Positions 1 to 13,765 of a stretch of 64,000 nucleotides of DNA are shown here, piece after piece. Every line of letters begins with the position of its first letter. Position 1 is the first letter of the stretch. The DNA is taken from the NCBI GenBank assembly GCA_029891345.1, contig CM056999.1, forward strand, positions 30,934,418 to 30,998,417. Direction: 5' to 3'. Under the pieces are notes generated by a model that made no database searches, was not told where the DNA came from, and saw only the letters and a list, made by a program, of their open reading frames with translations. The DNA comes from Dryococelus australis (Eukaryota > Arthropoda > Insecta > Phasmatodea > Phasmatidae). Made by a program: the position numbers and the translations under genes.

Positions 1-477
1 CTGGTGCTAGCGAGGTTTGTTTATGTGTAAGCAGCGCGAGTTTGAGGGTTGTGAAAGGGGAAAAGAAGGAACAGGGCAGGAAATTTCTGGTAGAACGTGA
101 TTGCCAAGTGTAGTCTTGGTGCACTCTGATTGGTTGAGGCCATTGGCGCACCAAGACAATGAAAAGAGAATAGCTTAGGTAGGTCAGGAGTCATCAAGAT
201 GGCGTGATCGAGAACAGAAGCAGACACCAGGTATCAGCTTGGAGAAAGCCGTGATCGCCAGAAAAATGAGCTAAGTTTCATTTCTTGACTTTTATTTTTG
301 ATTGATCGGGACATTCCTTCGGAATTTTCTGGAGTGATGGCCCGGTCAATAAAATAAATAGTAGTTATTTAGAGTAGAGTTAGTTAGTTAGTTCTTGGTG
401 GCAGTTCATTTCTGTGAGTAGGCGAGTCAAGTGGTCAGAGAGAGAGTACTGTCATAAGCCGTGGATACAGTCTTAAG
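1..477 (+). promoter_or_regulatory. Possible promoter and non-coding first exon
   Basis: This stretch is less AT-rich than what follows. It contains a reverse CCAAT box (TGATTGGTTG, about 128-137), a YY1-like AAGATGGCG (about 198-206) and a strong splice donor, AAG|GTAAGA, at 477/478. No convincing reading frame crosses it. It could be the 5' untranslated exon of a plus-strand gene whose coding exons are not visible, or chance motifs in intergenic DNA. An imperfect inverted repeat (ATTGATCGGG / CCCGGTCAAT) lies at about 300-350. Confidence 0.3.
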
Positions 478-2127
478 GTAAGATGTTTCTTTTAAGATTA
501 AGTGGTTAAATAGAGCATTTGTTTTATTTATTTTGTTGCACATAAGCCCTGGTCTAGACATTGTTTTAAGTTAACTCATGGAAGTAAATGTTTTTCAGGT
601 AGCAGTGTTTACTTTTGTGCAGGTTGGTAATAGTATTTTGCTACAAAAGTAGTTGTTTATAGGCCGCTCCAGTGGAATCATTTCATATCTATGTGTAACA
701 GCGTTTGTGTATTCTAACCTACAAACTGTAGTATTATGTTGGGTCAGTTTGCCTATAATTAAGTTGTTTTATTTACTGGCCAAACTTTCAGGTATAATAG
801 ATTGTATGTTATTAAGCACTTCTTAAGTTAGGTTACGTGAATTAGTTTTAAGAACTGTGAATAGGAGTAACATTAATGTTTGTTTGTATTTTTTTCCATC
901 GACTAATCATTTTATTGGTCTAATAATTTTATTATTTTTGACTGGGCCTAGCAGATGTTTATACACTAGCTGTTCTAACTTTTCCCCACTTAGATTCCTC
1001 CTAAAAAATACCTAACCTAAAAGTGTAATGTGGTAAAAAGGGTACTAGTAGACAGACTGATAAATTTATTGGTTTTTTTGTTTTTTGTTTGTTGAGGAAG
1101 ATAGTTAACCTCATTATATTACTAACTGATGTGATTTTTAATTAAACAAAGATATTTGCCTAGTATTTAACTCATTCTACCAGATATAAGGCATATTATT
1201 TTCACTCGCCCTGTTTGGTAATAGGAGATGCCCTGGTAATGGGAGATGCCCTGTTAGTTGCTTCTTTATATAAACTAAACCAAATTTATAAAGAATAAAA
1301 TTTATTTTTCACTGCTCTCTTTAGCACTTAAGTTTCTGTAAATGCTCACTACTAAAACGAACCATTCAAATTTTTCTCAAGATTTTAATGACTAATTATT
1401 TTATTTCTGGTTATCTTTGGTGTCTTCACTTCGACATAGACACTCCAGTTCCTGTATTATTTTATTTTTATGTATTTACAAATTATTGCATGTAAGCTTT
1501 ACTTTTAGATTACTCACACCTCGCAAGATTAAGCTTTTGTTTGGTTTAGCCATTGACTGGTTCAGACCTTTACTCATTTTTTTTTTCCGGATCTTTTCAA
1601 TCAAATTTTATAATTTTAAGTAATAATTCTATTCCTGATACAACAAGTTGGTTGTGTTTTAAAAGTTTAATTTTTCTTCCCATTTATATTTAAATTTTGC
1701 TACAATAAACTCATGATTATCTATGAAAGTAGAGTCGGTGAGTGTTATTTGGTATTTTGACTAAATTCTCCCTTACTTGGTGATATAAAATTGGTTTTTA
1801 CTATTATTTACCATTGGCTATTGAATTTTTCTACGAAAAGAATCCAGGTACATGATTATATTATATTATTTTATTTATTTATTTATTTAAGTAGTAGGTC
1901 AGTCTTTCGACCACTGGCGCTCTCTCTGGCTCCAGGCTGGAGAAATGTTAAAACTGAGTATAATCTTCCAGTTATCACCAACTTTATTTTTTTGGGACTT
2001 TGGCGATATGTGTAACTTAACCTCATGCCATTTTCCTAGCAGCCCATCCTGTTGGGTCATGAAAAGATTCCCGAGCCTCTCCCAATTTTCCATCTGAACT
2101 ATTACCATCCCCTACTTTTAACTTCTG
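478..2127. other. AT-rich intergenic or intronic DNA
   Basis: No reading frame with recognisable protein character, no terminal repeats and no RNA gene seen. If the upstream splice donor is real, this would be intron. Confidence 0.5.
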
Positions 2128-2151
2128 CCCCCCCTCCCCCCCCCCCCCCCC
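2128..2151. repeat. Poly-C tract
   Basis: Near-pure run of C interrupted by one T. Confidence 0.9.
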
Positions 2152-2321
2152 AGCAATCCCCCTTTATTGATTATTCTCTTTTGCAATACACTGATATTCA
2201 GTAAACTGACGTGAAACTGTGAGACCAATTTAAGAGATTCTGTGAGAGAATGAATGATAAATGATCCTAGACGATTCTAAAGGTAAGGTCTTCCAGGCGG
2301 CCCCCTTATTGCTCATCATAT

Positions 2322-2368
2322 ATTTATTATTATTATTATCATCATTATTATTATTATTATTATTATTA
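2322..2368. repeat. (ATT)n microsatellite
   Basis: About 15 ATT units with one or two interruptions. Confidence 0.9.
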
Positions 2369-4382
2369 ACAGCCTGGTGGAAAAGGTATTTGATCATAAA
2401 GTTATTTCGCTAAGACTAAATTTTATTTTTCTTTTAGTTCCCTCGAGTGATAATCCACCCACCCCCCTCATCATTACTTTGTCGGTGGAGGCTCTCGCTA
2501 CATTTCTCTTGGGCGGAGTTTCCCCCGTGACAATATTAAGTGTATTCATTTTAAGACACTGTCATTTTTCGAACCACTGGCACACATGTAGTCCAGACAG
2601 TGAAAGACTCTTGCTCCTCTACCCTCCTCTTGCTCCCGGCCATCTGCCATGGAGGGAGGATTTTGTTTTAGAAATCTGAACTAATGAAATGTATCAGGAG
2701 AACCTAGATTATTATATAAAGGTAATCAGTATTTTAATGTAATTTGGAACATGTTTATTGTAAATGTAATTGAACGACAATAAATGTTTATCAAGTATTA
2801 GCAGGCCCATGCAACATTCACGGTAGCACTGAACAACTAAGCAATATATGGAGGGGAACCCCGCTCCACCCGAGAGGGGATGACTTGATCTTCCTGCATC
2901 AAAACAAAGGTCAGAGGTTCTTGGTCAGCAGCATAGACAGCATTTGCACAAAAGGCACAGAATGTGGTATAAAAGACTTAATTGAGGAGTGAGAGAAGTC
3001 ACATGGCCGCTGTTAAGGATTAAGAAAATTAAATACCCATAACAATGATACAGTGCATGGCAGCATGGTACAGCACAGAGTAAAAAGTGTGTGTCACAGA
3101 CCATGTCTGTAGGAAATCCGCAATTTCTCAGTTAAGAGTTTACACACAAGCAAACCTGGTCTTTGTTGCATGGGTTTGTTAGTATTAGGCAATACAGAAG
3201 AATCAAATAACAATAAATTTTTTGACATTTGAGCTAGCCGAGCCATAATCAATCTAGATAACAGATATTACAATAATTAATAAGCAGTGTCACTGATACC
3301 ATAGTGTGAGCTGAGTGCCATGACGGAAGGGGCATTGCAAGTTTAAACTATTTATTCACTTTTTTTTAGAAAGCATTTGAAAATGACTTATTACTTTGTG
3401 GGTTGTTTAAAATGAAAATAACAACCATATTTCTTAACATTTTCAATTTCAGGAATGTTTTGTACACTCAGAATCATATGAGAGCACTCTTATGGGGAGG
3501 TGAGCAGTTATGGTTCATGTTAGTTCACAGAAGAAAATAAGTGTGATGACTCCTGAAACAATGAGAGCGAACTGAGAATTGTGAACAAGTGCCATGATGA
3601 TTGAGTATGAGTATAGAGGAAGCAAACAATGAAACTCTCCTTTCTGCAGTGAACTTTTGTCAGCTGAGCTAGTGAACCATTTACCCACTTCTATTATTGT
3701 TTGAATCACAAACCTGGCAAGACCTCTGCCACATCCAAAAGAAAATCATCCACATAAGTTTCTTTCAAAACTGCCCTCAGAATCTGTTTAATCATATGGA
3801 CAAATTTTCACTCCACCTTTGTTTATAAATTATTAAATGAGAATCTTAATTTTTAAAATATTTTGCTTTCCTTCCAATAGTTTTCTTCTAAAATTTTTGC
3901 TTAACTTACCCAAACTAATATCCACAAACATAAAAGTATTTCAAAATGGTCAATTCAATATGTTTTGCTAAAGGAATTGCACATTTCAACATTAGGGAGC
4001 ACACTTCAGACTTGATTTCTTTTCTTGATTATTTGATCCAATGTTTTCCAAATAACTTGAAATTTCTTCTTGGAAATGTATTGTATTTTCTCGAATATCT
4101 TTTATTTTTCATTCTTAATTGATTTAAGTAAAATATTCCAGAATCTTTTAATATTCCTGGAAAATTTTTTATTAAACTGATTGGTACTATCTTGCCCCCT
4201 CCCATCTCCTTATATAAATGGTCAAACTTTTTTTTTTTTCCATTTGCTTTCTTACCACAATTAAATTCCTTATAATGTCCAATGTAAATTTCATGCTTCT
4301 AATAGTCTTTCAATATAATTTTTTTTGGATCTATAAAGTACCAGTATTTTTTTATTAAACATTAAAAACTCGCATAAACATA
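2369..4382. other. AT-rich intergenic DNA
   Basis: Nothing supported. Short ORFs here lack domain-like composition. The last two bases (TA) form the left target site of the Tc1 element. Confidence 0.5.
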
Positions 4383-4459
4383 CACTATCTGATCAAAAGT
4401 ATCCATGCAAAACTGTCCTTTAAAGTGTGTCTTATATACTGCCCAGTAGCATCAACATA

Positions 4460-5435
4460 GGGCAGGGGTGGGCACTCCCCTAGCCTTTATTACAGCTCTA
4501 ACCCTGCGAGGGAAGACTGTCAACCAGGTATTGGAATGTATCCATGGGAATATTTGACTATTCTTCCTGCAGCGCTGTAGCAAGTGTAGTAAATGATGGG
4601 GGTTGTTGAGGTCTGAACACAAGTCACAGTTCCAGTTCATCGTAGAGGTGTTAGATGGAATTTAAGTTGGGGCTCTGAGCTGGTCAGTCCATTTCCAGAA
4701 TGTTATTGTTTTCAATCCACTCACAAACAGACCGTGCTTTAGAGCAGGGAGCTCCATCAAACTGAAACACAGTTATCTCCAAACTGGTCTTCTGTCATAG
4801 ACAACAAGCAACTGGGCAAAATGTCCTTATAGCCTTCTACCTTTAACATGTCTCATTGTATTATAAGAGGACAGTGTCCCTTCCATGAAAAACACCTCTA
4901 TACTGTCACCCTACCTACGTCAAATCTCACTGTGGGAATTATACAGGAGGGCATGTAGCGTTTACCAGGTATTCATCCAAACCTTCCCACAGTACAGTGT
5001 GATTTACCACTCCAAGCCATATATCTCCACTCATCCACATTACAGTGGTGGTGTTCTTTACACAGAATGTGGTGCTTCGCATTCACAGGCAAAGTTCTTG
5101 TAACTACTGGTGCACAGTCATCATGGTGTTACCTGCACAATCAATGGCACTGAGGAATATACAGGTGATATTATCACACTGTGACATGCAATGTTCCCAT
5201 ACCACCTTCTTCAATGCTCGGCGGTCCCTGATTGTCAACACACGTGGTCTATCCAGTTGTGATTATGTTGTGATTGTGCTTTCCTATTTCCACTTCCCAA
5301 TCACATCCCAGACAGTCGACTTGGGCAATTGAGAAAGGTGGAAATAGCCCACATGGATTGCTTGCTGATGTGGCAACCAATGAATACATCACGTTAGGAG
5401 TCACTGAGCTTCATTGCTCCACCCATTCTGCTGAT
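4460..5435 (-). pseudogene. Tc1 transposase, heavily decayed
   Basis: Read on the minus strand, pieces of a Tc1 transposase appear in the correct order. An N-terminal helix-turn-helix segment (LPKSTVWDVIGKWK) lies at about 5296-5340. A paired-like segment (RPRVLTIRDRRALKKVV) lies at about 5200-5255. The conserved Trp-Pro-Ala-Gln-Ser-Pro-Asp-Leu-Asn region near the third catalytic acid survives as PAQSPNLNSI at about 4650-4690, with the Trp codon changed to a stop. Many stops and frameshifts separate these pieces, so no functional enzyme is made. The family identification is firm; the exact ends are approximate. Confidence 0.8.
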
Positions 5436-5554
5436 ATCGCATAGCACTGACCAACTTCAAGCCTTCTACTAAATATATAACAGCAGTGGCTCTTGAAGTA
5501 ACATCTTGGGGCGAGTTTACATTTACAGAGGGGTATCCAGGTACTATGCAGATA

Positions 5555-6066
5555 CAGGATGTCCACTGAAGTTACAGTCTGTAATTCCCTGAATTTTCAT
5601 TTTTTTCCAGACAGAATCTTACCATTTTCCCTGACCTGTTTTTAGAACCGAAACCTTCAAATACCATATTTTTCCACAGCTGACAGAAAGAAAATTATAT
5701 TAACTTATCCTGCAAAATACCAATCCAGCAGCATCAACATTTTATCCAGCTAATTGACATTTCTTGCGATACTCGCTATAAACGTCACTGGAGTGCCTGT
5801 TACAAATACGCAAATACTTTATTTTGTACGTATAGGCCTTATGACACTTCGCAAATATAAATTATTGCTAGTTCACCAACTTAAAAATTGAAATTTTAAA
5901 ATGCATATGCTCATAATTACATCATCCTGTATTCATGCAACTAACAACTTTTGCAGAGTAGCAATTACTTAAATTTTCCCTGACTCAAGTGAAAATTCCC
6001 TGACATTTTTCCTGTCACATGAAATCCCCTGATCTTTCCCTGTTTACCTTGTGGGTGGACACCCTG
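5555..6066. mobile_element. MITE with CAGGRTGTCCAC termini, copy 1
   Basis: Termini are inverted: CAGGATGTCCAC at 5555 and GTGGACACCCTG ending at 6066. The insert is flanked by the perfect 5-bp duplication AGATA (5550-5554 and 6067-6071). Subterminal DNA is rich in TTCCCTGA-type repeats on both sides. It has no coding capacity. A second family member at 27995-29239 shares termini and duplication length. The CAG start suggests a hAT-related transposase, although hAT duplications are usually 8 bp. Confidence 0.85.
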
Positions 6067-6076
6067 AGATAGCACA

Positions 6077-7655
6077 GAGGAAGGAACTTTCACAGAATCA
6101 CTGTAAACTTTAAACTTAATTTTACTTCCCATATTTGAAAATTCTGTTTTCACCAATTTATTTTTTCTACCACAACTCCTAGCCTTTTCTAACTAGACAG
6201 AGAGTGCAAGCAACTATGAGTTGAAAAGAGTGGATGGGACACTGGGCAAAAAAAGGATATACCAACTAACAAGCCCAGAAAACTTATTTCTATTGTCAGA
6301 GGTACCTGACAATGCATCAGGCCAAATTCTTTAACTATAGTTTTGACTTGCTGAGAATGTCTTTTTGATAATGACAGCAATAACAAATGTTCTAAAAACT
6401 GTGTGTCATATCCTGTACATAGTCACCTCTCAATATCTTAGTGAAAAATATTACATTAAACCGTTTGCTATGGTCTGAAATTGCTTGTTTTATGTTAGTT
6501 AAGATAGAGTACCCGCTATAGTTTATTAGCGGTTTCTTCACACTTTTTTAATCAAACCTTTGAAAAATCACCCCATGTGTAACTTGCTTGGTTGTTTCAT
6601 AAATATGCCATGCACTACAAACATTCTGTACTTGTGTTAACACATAAGTACCTTATTTTTTGTTAAATTGACTTTTTATGTATATTTGATCCATCAACTA
6701 CATTACATTTATAATTATTATGAATAAAAACAGGGAGAAAATAAGTGTGTTGGTAATGCCTAGTATGAAGTAGCTCTAAAGCAAAATATTATTACACTGC
6801 CTGCGCACCAATGTGGTGCATTGACCCTTTGGTGTAATTTTGTAGACTTGGTTAAGCTTTGGTTGTACAAGGCAGAGGAATATCATGGAAGTATAACTTA
6901 AGCAGGGCTTCAGAAAAGTATGAAGTAACCGCAAATGGACAATATCACATATTACATTAAGCACGAAAATCATAAATTTTGTTTCTTATTACAATTAGGA
7001 GAAAACAGTTTTAAAATAAATTTACTAACGCTGATCTGGTACCAAAACCCAATATTTAAAAAATGGAACTGACAGATTTTTTTGCACTGTACTATACTTT
7101 CTTAGTTCTTTTTCTCTCCCATACTGCTAATAGACTAATGGTACACATAAAAACTCTTAATATATTAAGGTTTGTACACAAATTTTGATTCTCTAAGTTA
7201 TTTTGACTAGCCAATTAAAAAAATAATAGTTACCAAACAAAGTAGAGCTATCATGGTTATGTAACTTATAACGTCCAAAAATGCACTTCTTACAACAAGC
7301 AAAACACATTGAACCATTTCTGTATTTCAATATGTGCAACAGAACTGCGAAAATGAAGTATCCAATTGATAGAGTAGAAAGTTCTTGTACTAGTATGACA
7401 GTAACTTAGCTCTAAAATGTGATGTGATAATATTTTGATAATCAAATTAAACATTACAAACTATTATTCCAAAAAGATAATTGTCACACATAGTAGTGTA
7501 AAATTTGGGCATGTAAAATAGGGGTTCCAATGTAATTCTGCATGAATAGATATAAATAGTTCCTCCGGGGACACAGAATGTAGGCTGAGGACTGGAGGAA
7601 TAGCCCGCCATGACATTGAAGGAAGAGGTTGGGCTCAGCAGTGTTTCTGGATGTT

Positions 7656-7686
<31 letters not shown>

Positions 7687-8334
7687 CCCAATATCCCTAC
7701 GGCCATTCCTATAAACCCATAAACCTAAACATTATTTTAATAAGAAATTATTTCAGGAAATTATTTTATTTTAAAAAATTATTTTATTAAAAACTTGAAA
7801 TATTGGCTTGCTACATTATATCTATAATAAATATTTTTCCATTTGTGTAGAAAAATTAATGACACCCCTGCTGAATATAATTTTTTAAATTGGTTTTTTA
7901 GAATTTTCTTTAATGAAAGCAATTTTTGCTGGCACAATGTTTACGGCACACAATATCATTGTGTATACTGATCCCTGTTACCATTGACAAACCACGTTAA
8001 AACATCAATATAAAAAAAATATCAAAAATTGTTTTTATTTCAATTTTTATTTTATAATTTAAAAAATTTTAAGGCATAAGTATGCAGTGTATATCTCCGG
8101 ACTCTTCTTTTCAGGGTGAATGTGATTGTGATATAGTAACCATTATCTACCTACTGATAGGACTGCTCAATTGGAATGAATATGTCTGACCCCTCACCAA
8201 ACAAAGTCCCATTAATCCCCCATACAATCATCCCTCCCCCTCAACAGCCCAATCTTATCACCACCTCTTGCCATAACCAATACCCCAACCACCACCCACT
8301 CTCATAACCCCACCTTAGAATCACTCCTCCCTGG
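6077..8334. other. AT-rich intergenic DNA with a poly-C tract
   Basis: No gene supported. A pure C run of about 25 bases lies at 7665-7689. The stretch 8190-8330 is C/A-rich, low-complexity DNA leading into the SINE. Confidence 0.5.
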
Positions 8335-8640
8335 GGCCACGTGGCTAAGCGGTTAGTCTGCTCACCTCCCACCAAGGCAACCCAGATTCAATCTCCAGTA
8401 GTGCCACTCCAGATTTTAGCATGTGGGAATCGTGCTGGACAATGCCATTGGTTGGTGGGTTTTCTCTGGGATCTCCTGTTTCCCCGTCTTTTCATTCTGG
8501 CACTGGTCCATACTCAGCTCAATCACCCTTATCAGCTCTCAAGACCTCAATGTTATGAGCCACCCAAATTTCTTCACTTCATCACCCCTCCCTCTTGTCC
8601 CATCACACTTTCATCCTCCTTTCTTCTTTGATAAAACTAT
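8335..8640 (+). mobile_element. tRNA-derived SINE
   Basis: The head has a pol III A box (GTGGCTAAGCGG, 8341-8352) and a B box (GATTCAATCTCC, about 8385-8396) at tRNA-like spacing. The body contains the GGGTTTTCTCTGGGATCTCC...TTTCCCC segment (about 8457-8486) shared by many animal tRNA-derived SINEs. The tail is loosely defined and ends before about 8650. It is non-coding and would have moved using a LINE partner's enzymes. Confidence 0.75.
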
Positions 8641-9078
8641 TAGAAAGTGACATAATGGTTCAAAGCATTAGAAATTATATTGAAAGGATACTTACATACC
8701 TTTCGCTGACTTACTACCAAAGACCCATCACTTCCACAACCTATGCAGACATTGTAATGTTGCAGTATATATATGCATACTTTGTAATGTTACAGTATGT
8801 AGTAATTGATAAATTTGGGAAAAATTAGAGTTTTCTATATTTTATAAAGGACAGTAACTCATTCAAAAGTTATAATATTGTGGCAGTAATAATTTGTTTG
8901 TATTCTATCATTTTCATTATTCCAAATTTATTATTTTTAATTAGTCATCCCATGACCTGCCACACAAATATAATCTAACATTTCCAGAGCCACATCCGCA
9001 TTTAGGTGCTATTTTTAGACATTATCGCACCATGCGATACCTCAATTGGGCCGTGTTCAGATGATGAAACTTCCCATC

Positions 9079-9110
9079 TATATATAAAGCAGGCAAAACC
9101 CTTGTCATTC
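9079..9110 (+). promoter_or_regulatory. TATA plus initiator core promoter candidate
   Basis: TATATATAAAGC at 9079-9090 is followed 24-28 bp downstream by an arthropod-like initiator, GTCATTC (about 9104-9110). No gene can be tied to it. It may be an LTR or pol II promoter relic, or chance. Confidence 0.3.
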
Positions 9111-12100
9111 AACAATAACAGAAGTCAACAGTAGTTGAGAAATGATCTTCTAGAGAGAAGCAGCGAGTGCCCATCATAACACACCAGCAACACCCATCAT
9201 TTCAACCTTCTTTCATAATTTTGGACTAATGTAAATTTATTCAATTTATTTCCTCCGCTGCAAAGAGTTGTTAAGGCGTTGGGAGAGAAAGTAGTGTATC
9301 TCTCCCTCCTTCTTAGTTTAATTATCCTCGCAGCGAGAAGATTTCTACTGAATAATAACCAACTGAAATTATATCTTTTTCTTGTTTTTACTGCCACAAA
9401 TGATAAATATTTTTTTGTATGCCGACATTGTAGAAGAAACCGCAATATATCTTCAGTGAATGGTTTACCACTTCACCATTTATTTATTTACTTTGGCACT
9501 CTTTTGATCAACAAACTTTTTTCCAATTCCGAGCATCTTGCTTTCAAACTGAGCTAGTTCAAGCTAGTGTTTATAGCGAACTGAGTCTTTGCACAAGAAA
9601 CCTTATAACCTCTCATCCCATGGCAATGAACCCCAACTACCTGATATGCTACCCTCTCAGCACACAACCATGAAACCCTTCCCCCTCGACCACTCACCTC
9701 CTACTGTCGGAAAATGCATTGAACTCTCCCCCTCCCTACTCAGTCAACCCCTACTCAAACTCCACAAGTAAGTACTTGAGCATGTATCAATATGCTTGCA
9801 AGGCACGCGGCTGACGACCTTGTCAAAACAAGTGTGAAACAATCAGACATCTAGGAATCTCAGGTGTCCGTGAATAATTACATTTATTTCACCGTGTGTA
9901 CCTGAATAGAGGACAACCTTGATTCTAGGCCGACCCCCAATACTTGCAAACTTTGACGAAGAAAAAAAATTTTGATGCCCTACCAACTCTGTTTATTAAA
10001 TTCTTAGGAAACTGTGTTTGTGTCATTATGTGGAATATATAATTAAATGTATCTATGTGCAGACATGTAGAAAAGCTCTTAAAATATCTACTGGACATAA
10101 TTAAAATTTTGAAAATTTGGGTGCTGGACACACACACTTTAAAACTATAGTAAAATTAATTACACATTAATTAATAAAGCGAAAATAATTACGTATTTAT
10201 TATTGCTGTCACATAGTCGCAAATTTCTAGCACTTTGAAATGCAAATTCATAGTTGATATTGGCTGGCTATCTGCACACAAAGTTGACCAAAATTTTTTT
10301 CTCTGCAACATATCATCCCGCTGGACCGCCAAATGACTTGCAGGTAGATAGAACATTTTTGGTTAAGTTTTTGTTTTCCATCATTGCCAATCGCGTTATG
10401 CGCTGACACAGTATTGAATATGTCTGTACATTTAATAACTCGAATCATGTCATTATTACCACACAAATTTTGATAATTTTATATTATTTGAGTACTAGAT
10501 GTGACACGCTTTCCAATGTTTTCACTTTTCTTCCATTTATTACGAGACTGCATTAACATAAACATTGTGCTGATAGCGCCATGTTGCTAATAAAACAAAT
10601 ATGTTTGCTAAATGACCATAGATAACTGCAACAAACTGTACATATCATGCTCATCTGCGGAGACGTGGCAATATTGATTAAAATGAGACGAAAAGTTTAC
10701 ATACGTAAAAGTGTTTTGTAATTACCAAACAAAAACTCCCCAGCTGTGAAAAATACATATTTACCATAGCATTTTACAACCAAATATGTTCATGGCTCAC
10801 ATTTGCTTACTGAGAAAACTGTATCAAGGCAGGTAAATTTAGCAGCTCACTAAACAACTTGGCGACATTCCAAATATATTTAGTTTACTTTTGCCAAGTC
10901 ATTTCTTGTAAAATATTGCGGGTATATTCAATATAAAATTGGAATAAGAAATTAATACACACTTATATTGATAAAGAGTAATTTTTATTTAATATGTGTA
11001 AATTATGAATATACACCACGCAAAATGATGAAGCGAAGCTTTTAGGTTATGATTTTCACTGATATGCAATTGGAGGCCAAGGTACCATTTTGAGGTATGA
11101 TTTTTTGGCAAAAAAACCTCTGCCTGTGTTCAGGTAAATACAGAATTAATTTTTTATGAATAATATTAATATTGCAACGGTGGCATATCGCCATCACCTT
11201 AGTTCTTGTAACAAACACTTGATTGCAGCACTTGATAACCGACCTCGGTGGAGATCAGTATCTCCTCCTTTTCTTCCTCTTGATTCCCCTACCTGCTATT
11301 CCCCACACTTAATGTGTCACAGTTTTTTTTATGTAAAATTAGTTCACATAAGCCTGTGCACACTTTCCCCTCTTCCTATTCTCCTGGCAGCAGCGAAGAT
11401 AGGCAGGCAAAGCTATGCCTATCATGGGGCTACACAGCACTTAGTTGAATTTGTTGAGCACAACGCACTTGGAGGAAATAGTCAATAATGGTAGATGACT
11501 TACATTGCTGGTTTAGATGGCTGCGAAAACCATGAGTCATAGTTGACTCAGCTCGTGAAATATTTTTGGGCTGTAGAGTTTGAAGGTGTTTAGCAGTTTT
11601 TGTAACATTTCTATTCACGCTAGTATTAGCAAGCATGCAGTGGTAGAGTTATTCAAAATTCCTTTTAGTCGCACATTCAAAATTTTATGTCCGGATTAAC
11701 TAAACTGATCTGTTGGGTGTGGTGCAATGTCTAGCTTGTTGTCCGCCGTCCCATTTGGCTAACCCATGATTAATGCGTTTAATTTTGAGAATTGTGTTGT
11801 CAAGGTTTTTTACAGCTGGTTGCTTTAATTTCGGTTCCTTCTGAACTGCCACCCAGCTGATATGGTTTTAGATGTTTTTAAAATCATGTTTTAAAACGTA
11901 CGAGGAAGACTTTGATGGGCCACGCACGGCTGCGCTCTCTCATGGTGTCTGCAAATACACGCCTTTTAAATTATAGCAAATTTTCAGTTTATAGTATTTC
12001 CAGGTAATAAATCAATCTTGTCTTTGAGCCATCAAACAACTGATTACAGTGCTCAATATGTGGTTTTAAGAAAAAATATTGTTCATTGGCTGCCCTACTT

Positions 12101-13124
12101 TGTCAGTATTATCAAGTGGCGTGGATCGCCGAATTGTAAAATGAATGTATGTAAAATAAATTTAATCATTCTCAAGATTTTAAATAAAGGGACACAGTGT
12201 TGTATTGAGATATTTTGAATTTTAAATGCTTGCAACCCAAACATATTGGGGCGTTGGTAGAGTGATAGATTTATATATTGCTTAAATTAATTGTCAGGTT
12301 ATTAATTGTGTTAATATGTTATCAGTTCAAATATTGATTTTAATGCCCTACTTCCTACGTCACAAGTGAAGGCATTGTGATATCTTTTTAACGAGCTATC
12401 TTGAAGGTTGCTCTGCTCTTGTGTTCATCAAATTAAATTTTAATTGTTTGCACGCTTTAATGGGCTTCATATAACTGCAGCATCTAATTAATGTTTGTTA
12501 TAGCAGAATGTATATTGGTCAGCTGAGCTTAAGCAAACTTAATTGTAAAAAGAATTAAATATTTTGTTGTTGTTTATTGAAGCATATAATATTCATATAT
12601 TAATTATTAATTGGCTCTGGGTTTGTTGTGTATGAATTTTTTATTCCAGGGCATATTTTATATTGGTCAGCTAAAGTGAATTAATTCTATTGAGAAAAGA
12701 GTGGATTTTATACAGGCTCTTAATTTAAAGTGGCATGCCTATTTTTAATGCAATAAAATGGGTTTTATTGGAGCAGTGGCAACTTGAAGAGACAAGTGTT
12801 TTATGATCCGTTTTATGTGAATATGTTGAGAACATGTTGTAACCTGAAGTTTTTTGAAAATATATATAATTGACTGTCATTCTGTTATGCTTTACAATTT
12901 GTGGCATCACCAAAATATTATTATAATAATGCTATAAATATTATACATTTTATTAATAATAAATTTTAATTAATATTATTTATCAGTCAATAATGCCCAT
13001 ATCTTAAAAAAAAAAAAATACAGTTTATTTATCATGAACATGTATTTTTAATGCCAATTTCATTTTTAGATTTAAACTAAGGTATGCAAAATTTGCGCTC
13101 TACACTATTACAAACTATAACATT
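9111..13124. other. AT-rich intergenic DNA
   Basis: Several ORFs of 60-110 codons occur on both strands. None shows a recognisable motif, biased composition or flanking splice signals that I would defend. Confidence 0.5.
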
Positions 13125-13214
13125 AAAAAAAAAATTCTGACTGAGGCAGGTGGATTTGAACTCAATTTGGTCAGAAAGCATGCACTTAAACCATTCGGCT
13201 ATAGTAGCTTACAA
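13125..13214 (-). repeat. tRNA-like pol III unit (SINE head or tRNA pseudogene)
   Basis: On the minus strand an A box (TAGCCGAATGG, 13191-13201) and a B box (GAGTTCAAATCC, 13152-13163) are about 28 bp apart. They are followed by a T run at about 13125-13136 that could act as a pol III terminator. The cloverleaf is imperfect, so a functional tRNA is unlikely. Confidence 0.55.
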
Positions 13215-13765
13215 CAAGAGAGAATGGTTAAATTATGTATATAAGCCGTCCAAACATTGACCACATTCCTTTGTGCCAACACTCAAAAATTTAATGCATT
13301 ACACATATTGTTTTCAGTTGAGTCTGAATCTTAAATCAGATTATGTGCATATACGCAAACTGAATTTTTATATTTGTTTTAAATAATTATACACCAAACA
13401 TAATTTTTGCATATCCAATCACAAGTATGGTAACTATGAGACCCTAACTTCTAACAATATTTACAAGCATAGGCAAATACTACAATTTGTAAACTCTTAG
13501 GGCCAGTCTCCTTAAATTCAGTTATCAAGTAGCCTATCATTTCTAGCTCCAGGAATGTACGTACACTTCGATAAGCATAGTGATCAGCTAAATTTTGAAG
13601 AAAAATTATTGCATCATAGTGATTTTTTTTTAACTGAATAATTTCATAACTGTATAGTTAAAATAATTTTTTTTTTGTTTTTTAAATGTATTTCTAAAAT
13701 ACTACACAACCATTAAAAAAATAATCCATGTTCGCCCGGGCACAGCTTATTACAACAGCTGGATT

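Larger units (their letters stand above)
4383..6076 (-). mobile_element. Tc1-like DNA transposon relic, interrupted by a MITE
   Basis: The left inverted terminal repeat starts at 4383, directly after a TA (CACTATCTGATCAAAAGTAT...), a terminus typical of a Tc1-like family widespread in arthropods. The right terminal repeat is recognisable at about 5530-5554 (GGTACTATGCAGATA) and its last bases continue at 6067-6076, beyond an inserted 512-bp MITE. Without the insert the element is about 1.18 kb, short for a 1.5-1.7 kb autonomous element, so it also carries deletions. The transposase lies on the minus strand. Confidence 0.85.
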
